Below, piece by piece: positions 9,195 to 18,143 of a stretch of 59,809 nucleotides of DNA. A program made the position numbers and the translations under genes. Position 1 is the stretch's first letter. Each line of letters begins with the position of its first letter. The notes below the pieces were generated by a model. The model had not been told where the DNA came from, did no database searches, and saw nothing but the letters and a program-made list of their open reading frames with translations. Source of the DNA: Candidatus Sumerlaeia bacterium (GTDB lineage: Bacteria > Sumerlaeota > Sumerlaeia > SLMS01 > JAHLLQ01); NCBI GenBank assembly GCA_028284075.1, contig JANQSL010000083.1:1-59809 (forward strand), in the 5' to 3' direction.

Positions 9195-9931
9195 TGGATC
9201 TTTCTCGCTGGGCAATCGTTCTTGTTTCGCCCCAAACGGCGGAAAACGTCGGTGCCGCGGCTCGGGTGATGGCCAATTTCGGAGTCTCGCAACTGCGAAT
9301 CGTCGACCCCCGCTGTCAAATCTCTTCCGACGGTCCCGCAGGGCACCTGGCTGTGGACTACGGCAAGCCTGTCCTTAAGCAACGCCTCGAGTTTGCAACG
9401 CTCGATGAGGCTCTTGCCGACATGCATTTCTCCATCGCCCTCACGATGCAGGAAAGCATCGACCGCCCTCGCGATTACCACGGTTTCGTTCCATCCGAGC
9501 TTGTTGCAGAGATCATTCAGGATTCCCCCGGTGCCCTGGTGTTCGGACGCGAGGATCGGGGAATGACAAACGAGGAATGCAGCCGGTGCACCGTCCGGTG
9601 GTCCATTCCCACCCGTGAAGAAGCGCCCTCTCTCAACCTTGCACAGTCGGTCGCCATTGCTCTCGCCGGCATGTCCCAAGTCTGCGCTCCGAAAGAGCAG
9701 CGGAACAGCCGGGATATCGCTCCCCAGGGTGAGGTCGATGCACTTCTTCAGCACCTCGAGGAAGTCCTGCGCGCCGCCGAGTATGAGCGAGGTGTACCAC
9801 TCGAACAACAATTTCGTCTAATCCGGCGGACGGCCCTGCGAGCGCGACTTGACCGCAGCGAGGTCCATCTCTTTCGTGGGGTTTGCAGACGACTGCTGAA
9901 TGCCATCCTCGGATTCGAACGCAGACCATGA
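9194..9931 (+). CDS. trmJ: SPOUT RNA methyltransferase, TrmJ-like
   Basis: A 245-residue SPOUT-class 2'-O-methyltransferase. It shows the three SpoU motifs: AENVGAAARVMANFG near residue 18, LVFGREDRGMTNEE in the middle and PSLNLAQSVAIALAGM, which form the trefoil knot and bind S-adenosylmethionine. Family members named TrmJ/LasT methylate the ribose of residue 32 in tRNA anticodon loops. A C-terminal helical extension (about residues 165-245) is present as in TrmJ. I use ATG 9194 (TGATG overlap with serS); a GTG at 9191 is also possible. The stop overlaps the ispD start (ATGA). Substrate position is by analogy. Confidence 0.85.
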   Translation: MDLSRWAIVLVSPQTAENVGAAARVMANFGVSQLRIVDPRCQISSDGPAGHLAVDYGKPVLKQRLEFATLDEALADMHFSIALTMQESIDRPRDYHGFVPSELVAEIIQDSPGALVFGREDRGMTNEECSRCTVRWSIPTREEAPSLNLAQSVAIALAGMSQVCAPKEQRNSRDIAPQGEVDALLQHLEEVLRAAEYERGVPLEQQFRLIRRTALRARLDRSEVHLFRGVCRRLLNAILGFERRP

Positions 9932-10629
9932 CCATCGGCCTTGTTGTTGTCGCAGCCGGTTCCGGCACCCGCTTTGGAGGTCCGAAGCAATTCGCCGACC
10001 TTGGCGGCAAACCACTGCTCCAGTGGTGCCTTGAGGCTTTCGATTCTCATGATAACTTTGCCGGACGTGTTGTTGTATTGCGCAGAGACTTGATCGACTC
10101 TCCGGAGTGGAAAACCATCGCGGCAAAGCTCGCCAATCGCGTAACAGTCGTGAGCGGTGGGCAGACCCGTGCGGAGTCCGTCCGCAAGGGGCTCGAAGTA
10201 CTCGTTACCGAATGCGCCGTCATCGCGGTCCACGATGGCGCGCGACCGTTTCCCCCCATTGGGGCCATGATGGATTGCGTCCGCAGGCTGGACGAGAACC
10301 CGAACCTGATGGGAGCAACCGTTGCTGCCCCGGTCACGGACTCCTTGTTGCATGTCAGTGCCGAGTCCGGCGAAATTCTCAAACCTGTCGACCGCGAAGC
10401 AATGCGCCGCGCGGAAACTCCTCAGGTTTCCCGCAGTAACGAACTCCATACCGCGCTGACCGCCTCATCGGGGAAGGTTTCCACCGATGACATGCAGGCG
10501 CTCCATCTGTGTGGATGGCGGACGGCGGCCGTCACTCACGACGGTTTCAACCCCAAGGTCACCACGCCGGAGGATCTTGCCATTCTCAACGCATACGTTG
10601 CTGAAAACGGATCCACGTTCAAACCCTAA
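9928..10629 (+). CDS. ispD: 2-C-methyl-D-erythritol 4-phosphate cytidylyltransferase
   Basis: A 233-residue nucleotidyltransferase of the MEP isoprenoid pathway, forming CDP-ME from MEP and CTP. It opens MTIGLVVVAAGSGTRFGGPK, the CTP-binding glycine-rich loop with the catalytic Arg and Lys, and has VHDGARPF, AAPVTDSLL and RAETPQ signatures in the expected order. The ATG overlaps the trmJ stop by four bases, and ispF starts 13 bases after its stop. Length is standard for a single-domain IspD, so this is not the IspDF fusion of some proteobacteria. Confidence 0.95.
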   Translation: MTIGLVVVAAGSGTRFGGPKQFADLGGKPLLQWCLEAFDSHDNFAGRVVVLRRDLIDSPEWKTIAAKLANRVTVVSGGQTRAESVRKGLEVLVTECAVIAVHDGARPFPPIGAMMDCVRRLDENPNLMGATVAAPVTDSLLHVSAESGEILKPVDREAMRRAETPQVSRSNELHTALTASSGKVSTDDMQALHLCGWRTAAVTHDGFNPKVTTPEDLAILNAYVAENGSTFKP

Positions 10630-10642
10630 CGGATAAAAACTC

Positions 10643-11122
10643 ATGATTCGCATTGGCCAGGGATACGATGTTCACCAGTTTGCCGAAGACCGCCGTCTTG
10701 TTCTCGGCGGTGTGGAAATCCCCCATTCTCGTGGTCTGGATGGCCACAGCGATGCTGACGTTCTGCTGCATGCCATCATGGATGCACTGCTTGGAGCGGC
10801 GGGCCTTCCTGATATCGGACACTTCTTTCCCAATACGGACGACCGCTGGAGAGATGCCGACAGTCGCGCACTCCTCCGTGAGGTTGGCTCAAACATCCGC
10901 CAACATTCATGGTCCGTTGGAAACATCGACGCGACCGTCATTGCTGAAGAACCCAAAGTCTCGCCTCACATAGCCGCCATGAAGTCAGCGATTGCAGAGG
11001 ACCTGGCTCTTTCAACAGACCGGATTGGTATCAAGGCAACGACCAACGAAACCATGGGCTTCATCGGACGCGGAGAAGGCATCGCGGCACTGGCGGTGGC
11101 ACTCCTGATCAGTGATAGCTGA
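10643..11122 (+). CDS. ispF: 2-C-methyl-D-erythritol 2,4-cyclodiphosphate synthase
   Basis: A 159-residue trimeric zinc enzyme that follows IspD and IspE in the MEP pathway, releasing CMP and closing the cyclodiphosphate. [13 protein letters not shown] holds metal ligands Asp9 and His11; [22 protein letters not shown] supplies the third His, and [10 protein letters not shown] the substrate loop. [19 protein letters not shown] near the end is the family signature. It is last in the serS-trmJ-ispD-ispF series. Its final 14 bases overlap the 3' end of the convergent DinB-superfamily gene. No separate terminator is seen at this junction. Confidence 0.97.
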   Translation: MIRIGQGYDVHQFAEDRRLVLGGVEIPHSRGLDGHSDADVLLHAIMDALLGAAGLPDIGHFFPNTDDRWRDADSRALLREVGSNIRQHSWSVGNIDATVIAEEPKVSPHIAAMKSAIAEDLALSTDRIGIKATTNETMGFIGRGEGIAALAVALLISDS

Positions 11123-11597
11123 CCGCTTCGTCCTCTGACCATTCGCGGTTTTCCGAGATCGCTTTCAACTGACCAAGGTGATGCCGTGCGTGAAGCGTCA
11201 CCAGGCCGGCGATTTTCAGGGCGGACATGGAGCCGAACTCGGGATGCTGAACGGCCCGATCCAGCTTTTCGTCACTGAGTGTCTCGACGTAGTGAATGAA
11301 CCCGCGGCGAACCGCTTCGATCTGAGCGACGGAAATGGAAACGGGACGCGTGTCTTCCTCCAGTTCGGCCACCCACCGGTCCTGATCGAAGAGTTGAATC
11401 CCGTCCTCGCCTGCCGCACACCGGCAGAACCGCCAGTAGAAAGCGATATCCCCATCCGCGATGTGATTGATGATCTGACGCGCCGTCCAGCCGCCTTTAC
11501 GGTACGCGCGGTTCAATAATTCCTCGGTTGCGGTTTCGTACTGACGCAGTTCGTGCAGGGTTTTCTTCAGCGCCTTCACCGTTTCTTCACGCGTCAT
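11109..11597 (-). CDS. DinB/YfiT-superfamily putative metal-dependent protein
   Basis: A 162-residue four-helix-bundle protein of the DinB_2 superfamily (unrelated to DNA polymerase IV despite the name). Three metal-type His positions are visible: the INHIADGD helix, and HARHHLGQL near residue 145. Family members include the bacillithiol transferase BstA/YfiT and mycothiol-dependent enzymes; many are uncharacterised thiol transferases. The start ATG overlaps the stop of the Gfo/Idh/MocA gene (ATGA), so both are made from one transcript. The specific reaction is unknown. Confidence 0.8.
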   Translation of the reverse strand: MTREETVKALKKTLHELRQYETATEELLNRAYRKGGWTARQIINHIADGDIAFYWRFCRCAAGEDGIQLFDQDRWVAELEEDTRPVSISVAQIEAVRRGFIHYVETLSDEKLDRAVQHPEFGSMSALKIAGLVTLHARHHLGQLKAISENREWSEDEAVSYH

Positions 11598-12604
11598 GCG
11601 TCCAACACCTCGACGGATTTTCCGGAAATCCAGGACTGCTCGATGGCCTCGTTCACCAGAGCCTGCTTGATTCCGTTTTCACCCGGAGTCATCGGTCGTT
11701 TCCCGTCCCGAACGCAAAGGGAAAAGTGTTCGATCTCATGCAGGAAATGATTCGCCCCGCCAACTCGCACACGATCACGCGTCATGCCGTACTCAACACT
11801 GACCGCCGCCTCCTCCCAACCGGGGATGAAAGGTCGTTCCACGGTGATGCGCCCGCGCGTTCCCTCGATTTCACAATGCTGATGGTTGAACGTGGCGAGA
11901 CTTCCCGAAGCAACCGCCAGCCTGTTGTGCCCGAAGTTCAACAACACCGTTGACGTGCAATCCACCTTCTCACGCGTCGATGTGTCGGCCATTGCCGAGA
12001 CTGTCACGGGTTCCCGCCCGTAAAGCATCCGCGCGAGGTTCACCGCATAACATGTGACGTCATACAGGGCTCCGCCACCGAGCGTTGCGGACCACCGGTG
12101 ATCCTGCGTGTCCTGCAGCATGCCGCAAAGCCCCGCGCGAATCAGCCGCACTTCGCCGAGCTTGCCTTCCTTGATGGCTCCCCGCACCACATCCCATTGT
12201 GGATGATGTCGATACATGTATGCTTCCATCAGGTGAACACCGGCGTCCTCCGCCGCATCGATCATCACCCGGACGTCAGCGCTGGAGAGAGCGAGACTTT
12301 TTTCGCAGAGGATGTGTTTTCCAGCCTTCGCGCTCCTCACCGTCCATTCACGATGCAAACCGTTGGGAAGCCCGATGTAAACGGCCTCGACTTCATCGTC
12401 CTCAAGCAGAGCTTCATAAGAGGAATAGTGCCGCTTCGCACTCGTCTCGCGCGCCTTGCGGATAGCACCTTCCTCCGTGCGGCTCGCCACCGCTGTCAGT
12501 TCGGCAAGCGGAGACCAGCTCATCGCCGGCGCGATCGCATGTGTTGCAATGGATCCGCATCCGATGATTCCCCAGCGTACGGGCGGCGTGGATGGATCGG
12601 GCAT
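11594..12604 (-). CDS. Gfo/Idh/MocA-family oxidoreductase
   Basis: A 336-residue NAD(P)-dependent sugar/polyol dehydrogenase-like protein. The N-terminal Rossmann fold shows WGIIGCGSIATHAIAPAM and the family motif AGKHILCEKSLALS, in which EK is the catalytic/nucleotide-contacting pair (E-K-P in most members, here E-K-S). HLMEAYMYRHHPQW and GGALYDVTCYAVNLAR match the C-terminal domain. ATG 12604 is chosen because GGAG lies about 12 bases upstream and it begins just before the Rossmann strand. It is coupled to the DinB-superfamily gene. The replacement of Pro by Ser in the EKP motif is a mild variant; substrate is unknown. Confidence 0.88.
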   Translation of the reverse strand: MPDPSTPPVRWGIIGCGSIATHAIAPAMSWSPLAELTAVASRTEEGAIRKARETSAKRHYSSYEALLEDDEVEAVYIGLPNGLHREWTVRSAKAGKHILCEKSLALSSADVRVMIDAAEDAGVHLMEAYMYRHHPQWDVVRGAIKEGKLGEVRLIRAGLCGMLQDTQDHRWSATLGGGALYDVTCYAVNLARMLYGREPVTVSAMADTSTREKVDCTSTVLLNFGHNRLAVASGSLATFNHQHCEIEGTRGRITVERPFIPGWEEAAVSVEYGMTRDRVRVGGANHFLHEIEHFSLCVRDGKRPMTPGENGIKQALVNEAIEQSWISGKSVEVLDA

Positions 12605-12768
12605 GATGGCGCTCTTTCTCCGAAGTTTGACGCGTCTCACAAAGCGCGACTGTGCTGTCGTCCTCCCGCGCGAAAGGATCAACCGGGAAAAAGGAACGCC
12701 ATCTCAGCGGTTGCGTCCCTTTCGCTGAAACGCTTGCGCTGTCCCAACCCCTCATGAACGGAACCAAT

Positions 12769-13611
12769 ATGTCCGATATCCGCCGTCCCGCCCCCGACAA
12801 CCCGGACCCGTTTCGGCGCCTCGTCGAAATTATGGATCGTCTTCTCGCTCCGGATGGCTGCCCATGGGACCGCAAGCAATCCCACAAAACTCTCAAGCCG
12901 TATGTCATCGAGGAAGCCTACGAGGTCTGCGATGCCATCGACCAGAAGGACTGGGAGGAGCTCAAATCGGAACTCGGAGATCTTGGACTGCAGATCGTGT
13001 TTCATTCCGCTCTCGCCCGGCGCGACGGACGCTTTGAAGTCGACGACGTCTACCGCGCCATTTGCGAGAAACTCATCCGCCGCCACCCCCATGTCTTTGA
13101 CACCACCGAGGCGCGAGATGCCGAAACGGTACTCAACAACTGGGAAGCCATCAAACGCCAGGAACGCGAGGAGAAGGGGAAGACGGACAAACCTGTTTCT
13201 CACCTGGACGGAGTCCCGACTCTGCTTCCCGCACTTCAGCGTGCGGATCGCATTCAGGGCAAAGCCCGGCGCGTTGGCTTTGACTGGGACACACCGGAAC
13301 CCGCATGGGACAAACTGCATGAGGAAATTGAAGAACTTCGCCGCGAGCATTCCGCCATGGATTGCGATCGCCTCGAAGACGAACTGGGCGACATGTTCTT
13401 CGCGCTGGTCAACGTGGCGCGACTCATGAACATCGATGCGGAACAGGCACTGCAGAGAACCAATGCCAAATTCATTCGGCGTTTCCATCACATCGAAGCC
13501 CGCGCCCGTGAAGCAAACCGGGAACTCACGGACATGACTCTCGAGGAAATGGACGCATGGTGGGAAGAAGCCAAGTGCATGGAAAAGAAAAAGGCCGCCA
13601 GCGAAGGCTGA
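12769..13611 (+). CDS. mazG: Nucleoside triphosphate pyrophosphohydrolase MazG
   Basis: A 280-residue tandem-domain MazG, an all-alpha NTP pyrophosphatase that hydrolyses NTPs/dNTPs to monophosphate and pyrophosphate and helps clear abnormal nucleotides or lower ppGpp. The first domain has GCPWDRKQSHKTLKPYVIEE, EEAYEVCDAI and ELGDLGLQIVFHS, giving the EEXXE...EXXD metal site; the second has KLHEEIEELRRE and EDELGDMFFALVNVARL. Length is normal. Start is uncertain: ATG 12769 (chosen) or ATG 12754 in frame. Its 3' end carries a hairpin that probably serves as a terminator for the convergent gene. Confidence 0.95.
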   Translation: MSDIRRPAPDNPDPFRRLVEIMDRLLAPDGCPWDRKQSHKTLKPYVIEEAYEVCDAIDQKDWEELKSELGDLGLQIVFHSALARRDGRFEVDDVYRAICEKLIRRHPHVFDTTEARDAETVLNNWEAIKRQEREEKGKTDKPVSHLDGVPTLLPALQRADRIQGKARRVGFDWDTPEPAWDKLHEEIEELRREHSAMDCDRLEDELGDMFFALVNVARLMNIDAEQALQRTNAKFIRRFHHIEARAREANRELTDMTLEEMDAWWEEAKCMEKKKAASEG

Positions 13612-13617
13612 CGGCCT
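13582..13617 (-). terminator. Terminator for the DUF4870 gene, lying inside the mazG 3' end
   Basis: AGGCCG-C-CAGC (13592-13602) pairs with GCTG-A-CGGCCT (13607-13617) with one mismatch. Read on the minus strand the stem is followed by a T-rich run (TTTTTCTTTTCC), so it ends the leftward transcript. It overlaps the last codons and stop of mazG. Confidence 0.7.
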
Positions 13618-13624
13618 GGAGGCT

Positions 13625-13984
13625 TTACTTCACAAATCCTCCCGTCACCGGATAGGAGTAGATCTTGCCTTCGTTTGCCCGAATGCAGGCAATAATGACA
13701 TACACCAGATTCACAACCGAGGCGAGACCGGCTCCCACACCGCCAATGAGACAGGTAATGACTCCAAGCGCGATACTGGCGACAATCATTCCGATCTGCC
13801 AGTACAGAGCCTGCATTGAGCTTTGCTTGATAAACTCTGACTCGTCTTTCTTGATCAGGTAAATAACCAGAGGCCCGATAAAACAGGTGAACAAACCAAG
13901 AAGATGAGCCACCAGACCCATCGTCTTCTCTTCCGGAGTGGGCTCCTGCGCAGGAGCCAGAGACTGACCACCAAGATCGTTCAT
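13625..13984 (-). CDS. DUF4870 (Tic20-like) small membrane protein
   Basis: A 119-residue protein with an N-terminal Pro/Glu stretch, then TMGLVAHLLGLFTCFIGPLVIYLIKKDES and two further hydrophobic helices (about residues 62-82 and 83-103). The L-x-x-F-x-x-F-x-G-P-L-x-x-x-L-x-x-K sequence followed by FIKQSSMQALYWQI is the DUF4870 signature. The family is related to Tic20 and is of unknown function in the inner membrane. GGAGG lies six bases before the ATG. It is monocistronic, divergent from the DUF507 gene. Confidence 0.85.
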   Translation of the reverse strand: MNDLGGQSLAPAQEPTPEEKTMGLVAHLLGLFTCFIGPLVIYLIKKDESEFIKQSSMQALYWQIGMIVASIALGVITCLIGGVGAGLASVVNLVYVIIACIRANEGKIYSYPVTGGFVK

Positions 13985-14097
13985 GCTTGTCCTCCACGAG
14001 ACCGCCGGAGCAGCCTCTGTGTTAGTGATGTGTAATAAACCAGCATTTTCTGGTAAGCCAGCACCTCACGCCGCTGCAAGAAGGAAGTCCGTTTCCC

Positions 14098-14379
14098 ATG
14101 CGACTCTCTGAGGAAAGAATCCGTGACGTTTCCCGGAAAATGGCCGCCGACATGATCCGCGAGGGCACCGTTGCCGCCGATGTGGGTGAGCGCAACCTGG
14201 CCACCCTGGTGGCCCAGATCATCATCAATGACCTTCGGGCCGAAGACACGATCGACGAACTGACGCGCGAAAAACTCAGCCGCTACAAGCATGTCCCGCC
14301 TGCCGGAAGCGGCGAATACGATGCGCTGTTTTCAAAGGTCAAAGCCGAGATCGCCCGTGAAAAGGGTTACCCACTTTAG
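14098..14379 (+). CDS. DUF507 family protein
   Basis: A 93-residue soluble protein beginning MRLSEERIRDVSRKMAADMI, the start of DUF507 proteins, which are small helical proteins found in Aquificae, Nitrospirae, deltaproteobacteria and several uncultured phyla. It is longer at the C-terminus (PPAGSGEYDALFSKVKAEIA) than a bare single helical pair. Function is unknown. AAGAAGGAAG gives a purine-rich ribosome-binding site. It converges on pyrR with only three bases between the stops. Confidence 0.85.
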   Translation: MRLSEERIRDVSRKMAADMIREGTVAADVGERNLATLVAQIIINDLRAEDTIDELTREKLSRYKHVPPAGSGEYDALFSKVKAEIAREKGYPL

Positions 14380-14382
14380 GGA

Positions 14383-14937
14383 TCAGCCTGCGGAGACGAC
14401 AACCCCTTCGCTCTTGTCCGCCTCCCGCAGCTGAACGTGCACAATCTCGTTTCCCGTCGTTTCCAGCTTCAGGCCCACATAGTCAGGCTGGATTGGATAC
14501 TCCCTCCATCCGCGATCCACGAGCACGGCGAGTCGAATGCACCCCGGACGCCCGAAGTTGATAACCTCCTCCATCGCGGCACGTACGGTTCGTCCTGTAA
14601 ACAGAACATCATCGACGATCACGAGGTTACAGTCCGTTACGTCGAAGTCGATTTCGGATCCATGAACCATCGGCTGCGGTCCGAGCGTGGAAAGATCATC
14701 TCGATAGAGCGTGATGTCCAGAGTGCCACTCCGCACAGGCGCTCCGTAGCACTCTTCCAGCATCCCGATCAACCGGTCCGCCAAAACAACACCCCGGGTG
14801 CGAATCCCAAGAATCGCCACTTCCTCCGAATTCGGAAACTCCGTCAGAACGGCATCGCGAATTCGCTCCAGGGCATCACGAACGGCGCTTTCGTCCATAA
14901 CCTCGCGGACGGCGCCGCTCTCGGCAGTCGGTGTCAT
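14383..14937 (-). CDS. pyrR: Bifunctional pyr regulator / uracil phosphoribosyltransferase PyrR
   Basis: A 184-residue PRTase-fold protein. AILGIRTRGVVLADRL and VIVDDVLFTGRTVRAAM (the PRPP-binding loop) are the PyrR signatures; LVDRGWREYPIQPDYVGL matches the C-terminal hood. Known PyrR proteins bind a leader stem-loop of pyrimidine mRNAs when UMP is high and many also make UMP from uracil and PRPP. It is last in pyrC-purD-pyrR and its ATG overlaps the purD stop by one base (TGATG). The pyrC leader has a hairpin over the ribosome-binding site, a plausible target (see regulatory entry). Confidence 0.93.
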   Translation of the reverse strand: MTPTAESGAVREVMDESAVRDALERIRDAVLTEFPNSEEVAILGIRTRGVVLADRLIGMLEECYGAPVRSGTLDITLYRDDLSTLGPQPMVHGSEIDFDVTDCNLVIVDDVLFTGRTVRAAMEEVINFGRPGCIRLAVLVDRGWREYPIQPDYVGLKLETTGNEIVHVQLREADKSEGVVVSAG

Positions 14938-16217
14938 CAGGGGGCGGTTCTCCTCAGCGCTCGATGAGCGATATCGCGACGGAGGTGGACGTCCTCAAAA
15001 GTGACAACCTCCGCCATGCGGTATGCATCCTCGACCGCAGCCTGAAGAGTCGAAGCCCAGGCTGTCAATCCGAGCACTCTGCCTCCTGCGGTCAGCACGG
15101 TTCCGTTATCTCCCGCCCTGGTACCGGCGTGAAAAACAACCCGGTTGCCCGCCTCGAGCTGATCGAGGCCGTGAACCACCTTTCCCGTTTCATGGGAGCC
15201 GGGGTATCCGCCGGAAGCCAGCACGACACATGCGGCGTGATCCGGGCGAACGCCAACCCTGGCGTGAGCAAGTCTTCCTTCGCAGCACGCCATCATAATC
15301 TCCCCCAGGTCTCCGTCCAGCAGCGGCAGCACCACCTGAGTTTCCGGGTCACCAAAGCGACAATTAAATTCGAGGACCTTCAACCCGTCCCCCGTGATCA
15401 TGAGTCCCGCGTAGAGGACGCCAACGTATGGCATTCCCCGCTTCGCCATTTCCTCCACCGCAGGGCGCAGAACTGTTCCGTAAGCTGAAGCCAGAATCTC
15501 TTCCGTCACAACCGGTGCCGGAGCATAGGTTCCCATGCCTCCCGTATTTGGCCCCTCGTCATTGTCAAGGGCGCGCTTGTGGTCCTGAGACGGAATCATC
15601 GGGTAAACGCTGGCACCATCGCAGAACGCCAGAATCGATGCCTCCTCCCCCACCAGGAATTCCTCCACCAGGACTCTGCGACTCGACTCGCCGAACCGGG
15701 CATCCTTGAGGTTCTCCGTCAGCGCCCGGATAAGTTCCTCTTCTGTTGTGCAGATGGCCACTCCCTTGCCTGCCGCAAGTCCGTCCGCTTTGACAACAAC
15801 CGGCAAACCAAGACTTTTCGCGAAATCAAACGCCTTGTCGTATTCTTCGAAAGTGTCCGACTTCGCCGTGGGAATTCCCGCGGACTGCATAACGTCTTTT
15901 GCGAATGCCTTGCTGGCCTCGAGTTCCGCAGCCGCCTTGGTGGGGCCAAAGACCTTCAGGCCTCTCGCAGTGCAGGCGTCGGTGAGTCCGGCAGCCAAAG
16001 GAGCTTCCGGCCCGACAACAACCATGTCCGCTCGTTGTTCAACCGCGAATGCCGCCCAGTCGCCCATCGATTCCAATTCAACTCTCGGCACATCGGCTTC
16101 GCGAGCGATACCGGGATTGCCGTTCGGACAAATGATGTTCGACACACTCGCCGAACGCTTCAATCGCCAGGCAATCGCGTGCTCACGACCACCGTTTCCA
16201 ACAAGCACAACTCTCAC
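14937..16217 (-). CDS. purD: Phosphoribosylamine--glycine ligase
   Basis: A 426-residue ATP-grasp enzyme, the second step of de novo purine synthesis (phosphoribosylamine + glycine + ATP to GAR). It opens with RVVLVGNGGREHAIAWRL, the PurD N-terminal signature, then VVGPEAPLAAGLTDA, the ATP-grasp core LPVVVKADGLAAGKGVAIC and the C-terminal NCRFGDPETQVVLPLL. It starts at GTG 16217 with AAGGAGA upstream. It sits between pyrC and pyrR, so purine and pyrimidine synthesis genes share this unit; the pyrC-purD gap of about 100 bases may hold an extra promoter. Confidence 0.97.
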   Translation of the reverse strand: MRVVLVGNGGREHAIAWRLKRSASVSNIICPNGNPGIAREADVPRVELESMGDWAAFAVEQRADMVVVGPEAPLAAGLTDACTARGLKVFGPTKAAAELEASKAFAKDVMQSAGIPTAKSDTFEEYDKAFDFAKSLGLPVVVKADGLAAGKGVAICTTEEELIRALTENLKDARFGESSRRVLVEEFLVGEEASILAFCDGASVYPMIPSQDHKRALDNDEGPNTGGMGTYAPAPVVTEEILASAYGTVLRPAVEEMAKRGMPYVGVLYAGLMITGDGLKVLEFNCRFGDPETQVVLPLLDGDLGEIMMACCEGRLAHARVGVRPDHAACVVLASGGYPGSHETGKVVHGLDQLEAGNRVVFHAGTRAGDNGTVLTAGGRVLGLTAWASTLQAAVEDAYRMAEVVTFEDVHLRRDIAHRALRRTAP

Positions 16218-16320
16218 GCGATGTCTCCTTCAAGGTATCTCAACACGCAAATGCAGAGGTGCGGGACCGTTTTTCTTTCACAACACCATATCTGTGCGTC
16301 AGCGAGTTGAATCCAAAAAA

Positions 16321-17622
16321 TCAATCACCAAACAATGCCTCATGCCCGCGCACCTTCCCATCAATGACACCATCCCGATAAACCTCCCGGCCCATGACCC
16401 ATGTCCGCACCGCCCATCCTGTCAGTTCCGTGCCATGCCACGGACTCCAGCGGCACTTCGTTTCCTGCTGCTCGTTCAGGACCGTTGCCGTCTTGTTCAA
16501 ATCCACCAGAACCAAATCCGCATCGAAGCCTTCACGAATCACACCCTTGTTCCGAACATTCCAGACCCGGGCGGGGTTCGTGCACATCCATGCCACAATC
16601 TGTTCGAGCGTAAACCGTCCACGGCTCACTTCGTTCAGCATCAGTGCCAGAGAATTCTCCACGGCCGGCAATCCACTTGGAGACTGAGGATAGGGCTTCT
16701 TCTTCTCCTCCAGTGTATGAGGAGCATGATCCGTCGCGATCACATCAATTTTTCCCTCCGCCAGTGCCTGCAGAAGTCCGGCGTTGTCCTCCGGATTCTT
16801 GATCGATGGATTCATTTGAACCAGCGAACCAAGGCGTTCATAATCGTTCACATTGAAGAAGAGATGATGCGGACACACCTCGCATGTCACATAGTCGCGA
16901 GCCGCTTCAATCACGGGAAGCTCCGCTGCAGTCGAAACATGCAGGACATGAAAATGATGTTTGTGGCGCATGGCCAGATTCGTGGCGCGCTTCGTCGCAA
17001 CCAGAGCGGCCGCATGATCGCGAAGACGTGAATGGTCGGCAACACTTGTGAATTTTCCGATCGCTTCCCTGTTGGAGCGAATCGTCGACTCATCCTCGCA
17101 GTGGGAACAAATTGGGAGTGTCGTTTCAGCGAAAATGCGCTCGAGCGCCTCCTGGTCATCCACCAGAAGATTCCCGGTACTCGATCCGATGAAAATCTTG
17201 ATGCCCGGCGTACGCGTGGCCGTTCTCAGTTCATCGATGTTTGTTGTCGTTGCGCCAATGTAGAAGCCGTAATTGACGAGGCACTTTCCCGCCGCCAGAG
17301 CAAGTTTCTCTTCAAGCCGTTCCTGTGTAATCACTTCCGGCTTTGTGTTGGGCATTTCCAGAAACGTGGTAATGCCACCTTTTGCGCATGCTCGTGTTGC
17401 ATGCGCAAAATCCTCTTTGTGAGTCAGACCGGGCTCGCGGAAATGCACCTGATCGTCGACGACGCCTGGAATCAGGTGCAGCCCCTCCGCCTCCACCACC
17501 TCGTCCGCCTGCGCGGTAACCGCCGGATCGATCATCGCGATCCGGTTTCCATCGACGAGCACACTCGTCCTCGCGGTCTCATCAGGAAGAACCACGACTG
17601 CATTTTTGATCAGAGTTCGCAT
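16321..17622 (-). CDS. pyrC: Dihydroorotase, class I
   Basis: A 433-residue amidohydrolase that closes carbamoyl-aspartate to dihydroorotate. The metal-site strand reads [17 protein letters not shown]: the usual first His of D-x-H-x-H is replaced by Gln, a form I recall from Bacteroidetes dihydroorotases. [32 protein letters not shown] and [11 protein letters not shown] supply the remaining conserved His/Asp residues. I choose ATG 17622, four bases after GGGAGG, since that gives the normal N-terminus [11 protein letters not shown]; an upstream ATG at 17703 would overlap the divergent gene. It heads the pyrC-purD-pyrR unit. Confidence 0.92.
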   Translation of the reverse strand: MRTLIKNAVVVLPDETARTSVLVDGNRIAMIDPAVTAQADEVVEAEGLHLIPGVVDDQVHFREPGLTHKEDFAHATRACAKGGITTFLEMPNTKPEVITQERLEEKLALAAGKCLVNYGFYIGATTTNIDELRTATRTPGIKIFIGSSTGNLLVDDQEALERIFAETTLPICSHCEDESTIRSNREAIGKFTSVADHSRLRDHAAALVATKRATNLAMRHKHHFHVLHVSTAAELPVIEAARDYVTCEVCPHHLFFNVNDYERLGSLVQMNPSIKNPEDNAGLLQALAEGKIDVIATDHAPHTLEEKKKPYPQSPSGLPAVENSLALMLNEVSRGRFTLEQIVAWMCTNPARVWNVRNKGVIREGFDADLVLVDLNKTATVLNEQQETKCRWSPWHGTELTGWAVRTWVMGREVYRDGVIDGKVRGHEALFGD

Positions 17623-17626
17623 GAAA

Positions 17627-17677
17627 CCTCCCGTCGGGAGGCCCCTCCTTGACGGCGCCCCGGGGCGGGGGTCAAGG
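17627..17677 (-). promoter_or_regulatory. pyrC leader: hairpin over the ribosome-binding site plus an upstream stem-loop
   Basis: CCTCCC (minus strand 17641-17636), loop GAC, GGGAGG (17632-17627) forms a six-base stem that contains the Shine-Dalgarno of pyrC. Just upstream CCTTGAC/GTCAAGG (17677-17671 with 17653-17647) closes a second stem with GCCCCGGGGC inside; AAGGAGGGGCC between the two can pair with CCTCCC instead. The layout fits translational control, and pyrR lies in the same unit. It is not an exact match to the Bacillus PyrR-binding loop. Confidence 0.5.
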
Positions 17678-17701
17678 TCACCCGTCCCAAGGAACGCCCC
17701 C

Positions 17702-18091
17702 ATGACCGCTTCTCCCGCCGAATGGCCCTACCCTGTGAAGAACTTTACCTGCCACATGTGTGGAAACTGCTGCCGTGGAGATGGATATGTCGAACTGACG
17801 GCCAAAGACATCACCGCCATGGCAGCGCATTTTGGCATGAAAGAACCCGAATTCCTTGAGCGCTATTGTACCTACCACAAACCAACCCACAGCTGGCACC
17901 TTATCGATCAGGATGATGACCTTCAAACCTGCATTTTCCTGACGGATGACAACCGGTGTCGCGTTCATGGCGCAAAACCCGAGCAATGTGAGGGGTTTCC
18001 AACACGCTGGCGTTCGAGTAATATCGCGGAGTATTGTGCGGGCTGGCGTGCCATGGAAGGCCTTCCACCCTCCGATAAACGAACCATCTGA
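17702..18091 (+). CDS. YkgJ-family cysteine-cluster protein
   Basis: A 129-residue protein with [20 protein letters not shown] near residue 17 (C-x2-C-x2-CC) and later Cys residues in [20 protein letters not shown] and AEYCAGW. This is the YkgJ/FliB-like cluster, thought to bind zinc or an iron-sulfur centre; some homologues act on flagellin lysines, most are unknown. CAAGGAAC lies ahead of the ATG. It is divergent from pyrC, with about 80 bases shared for both promoters, and is followed by a secreted protein after 52 bases. Confidence 0.88.
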   Translation: MTASPAEWPYPVKNFTCHMCGNCCRGDGYVELTAKDITAMAAHFGMKEPEFLERYCTYHKPTHSWHLIDQDDDLQTCIFLTDDNRCRVHGAKPEQCEGFPTRWRSSNIAEYCAGWRAMEGLPPSDKRTI

Positions 18092-18143
18092 CCGCCCGGC
18101 ACACGTTTCGCCTCCCGGGTTGAAAAACCGTGAGGTCATCCCT

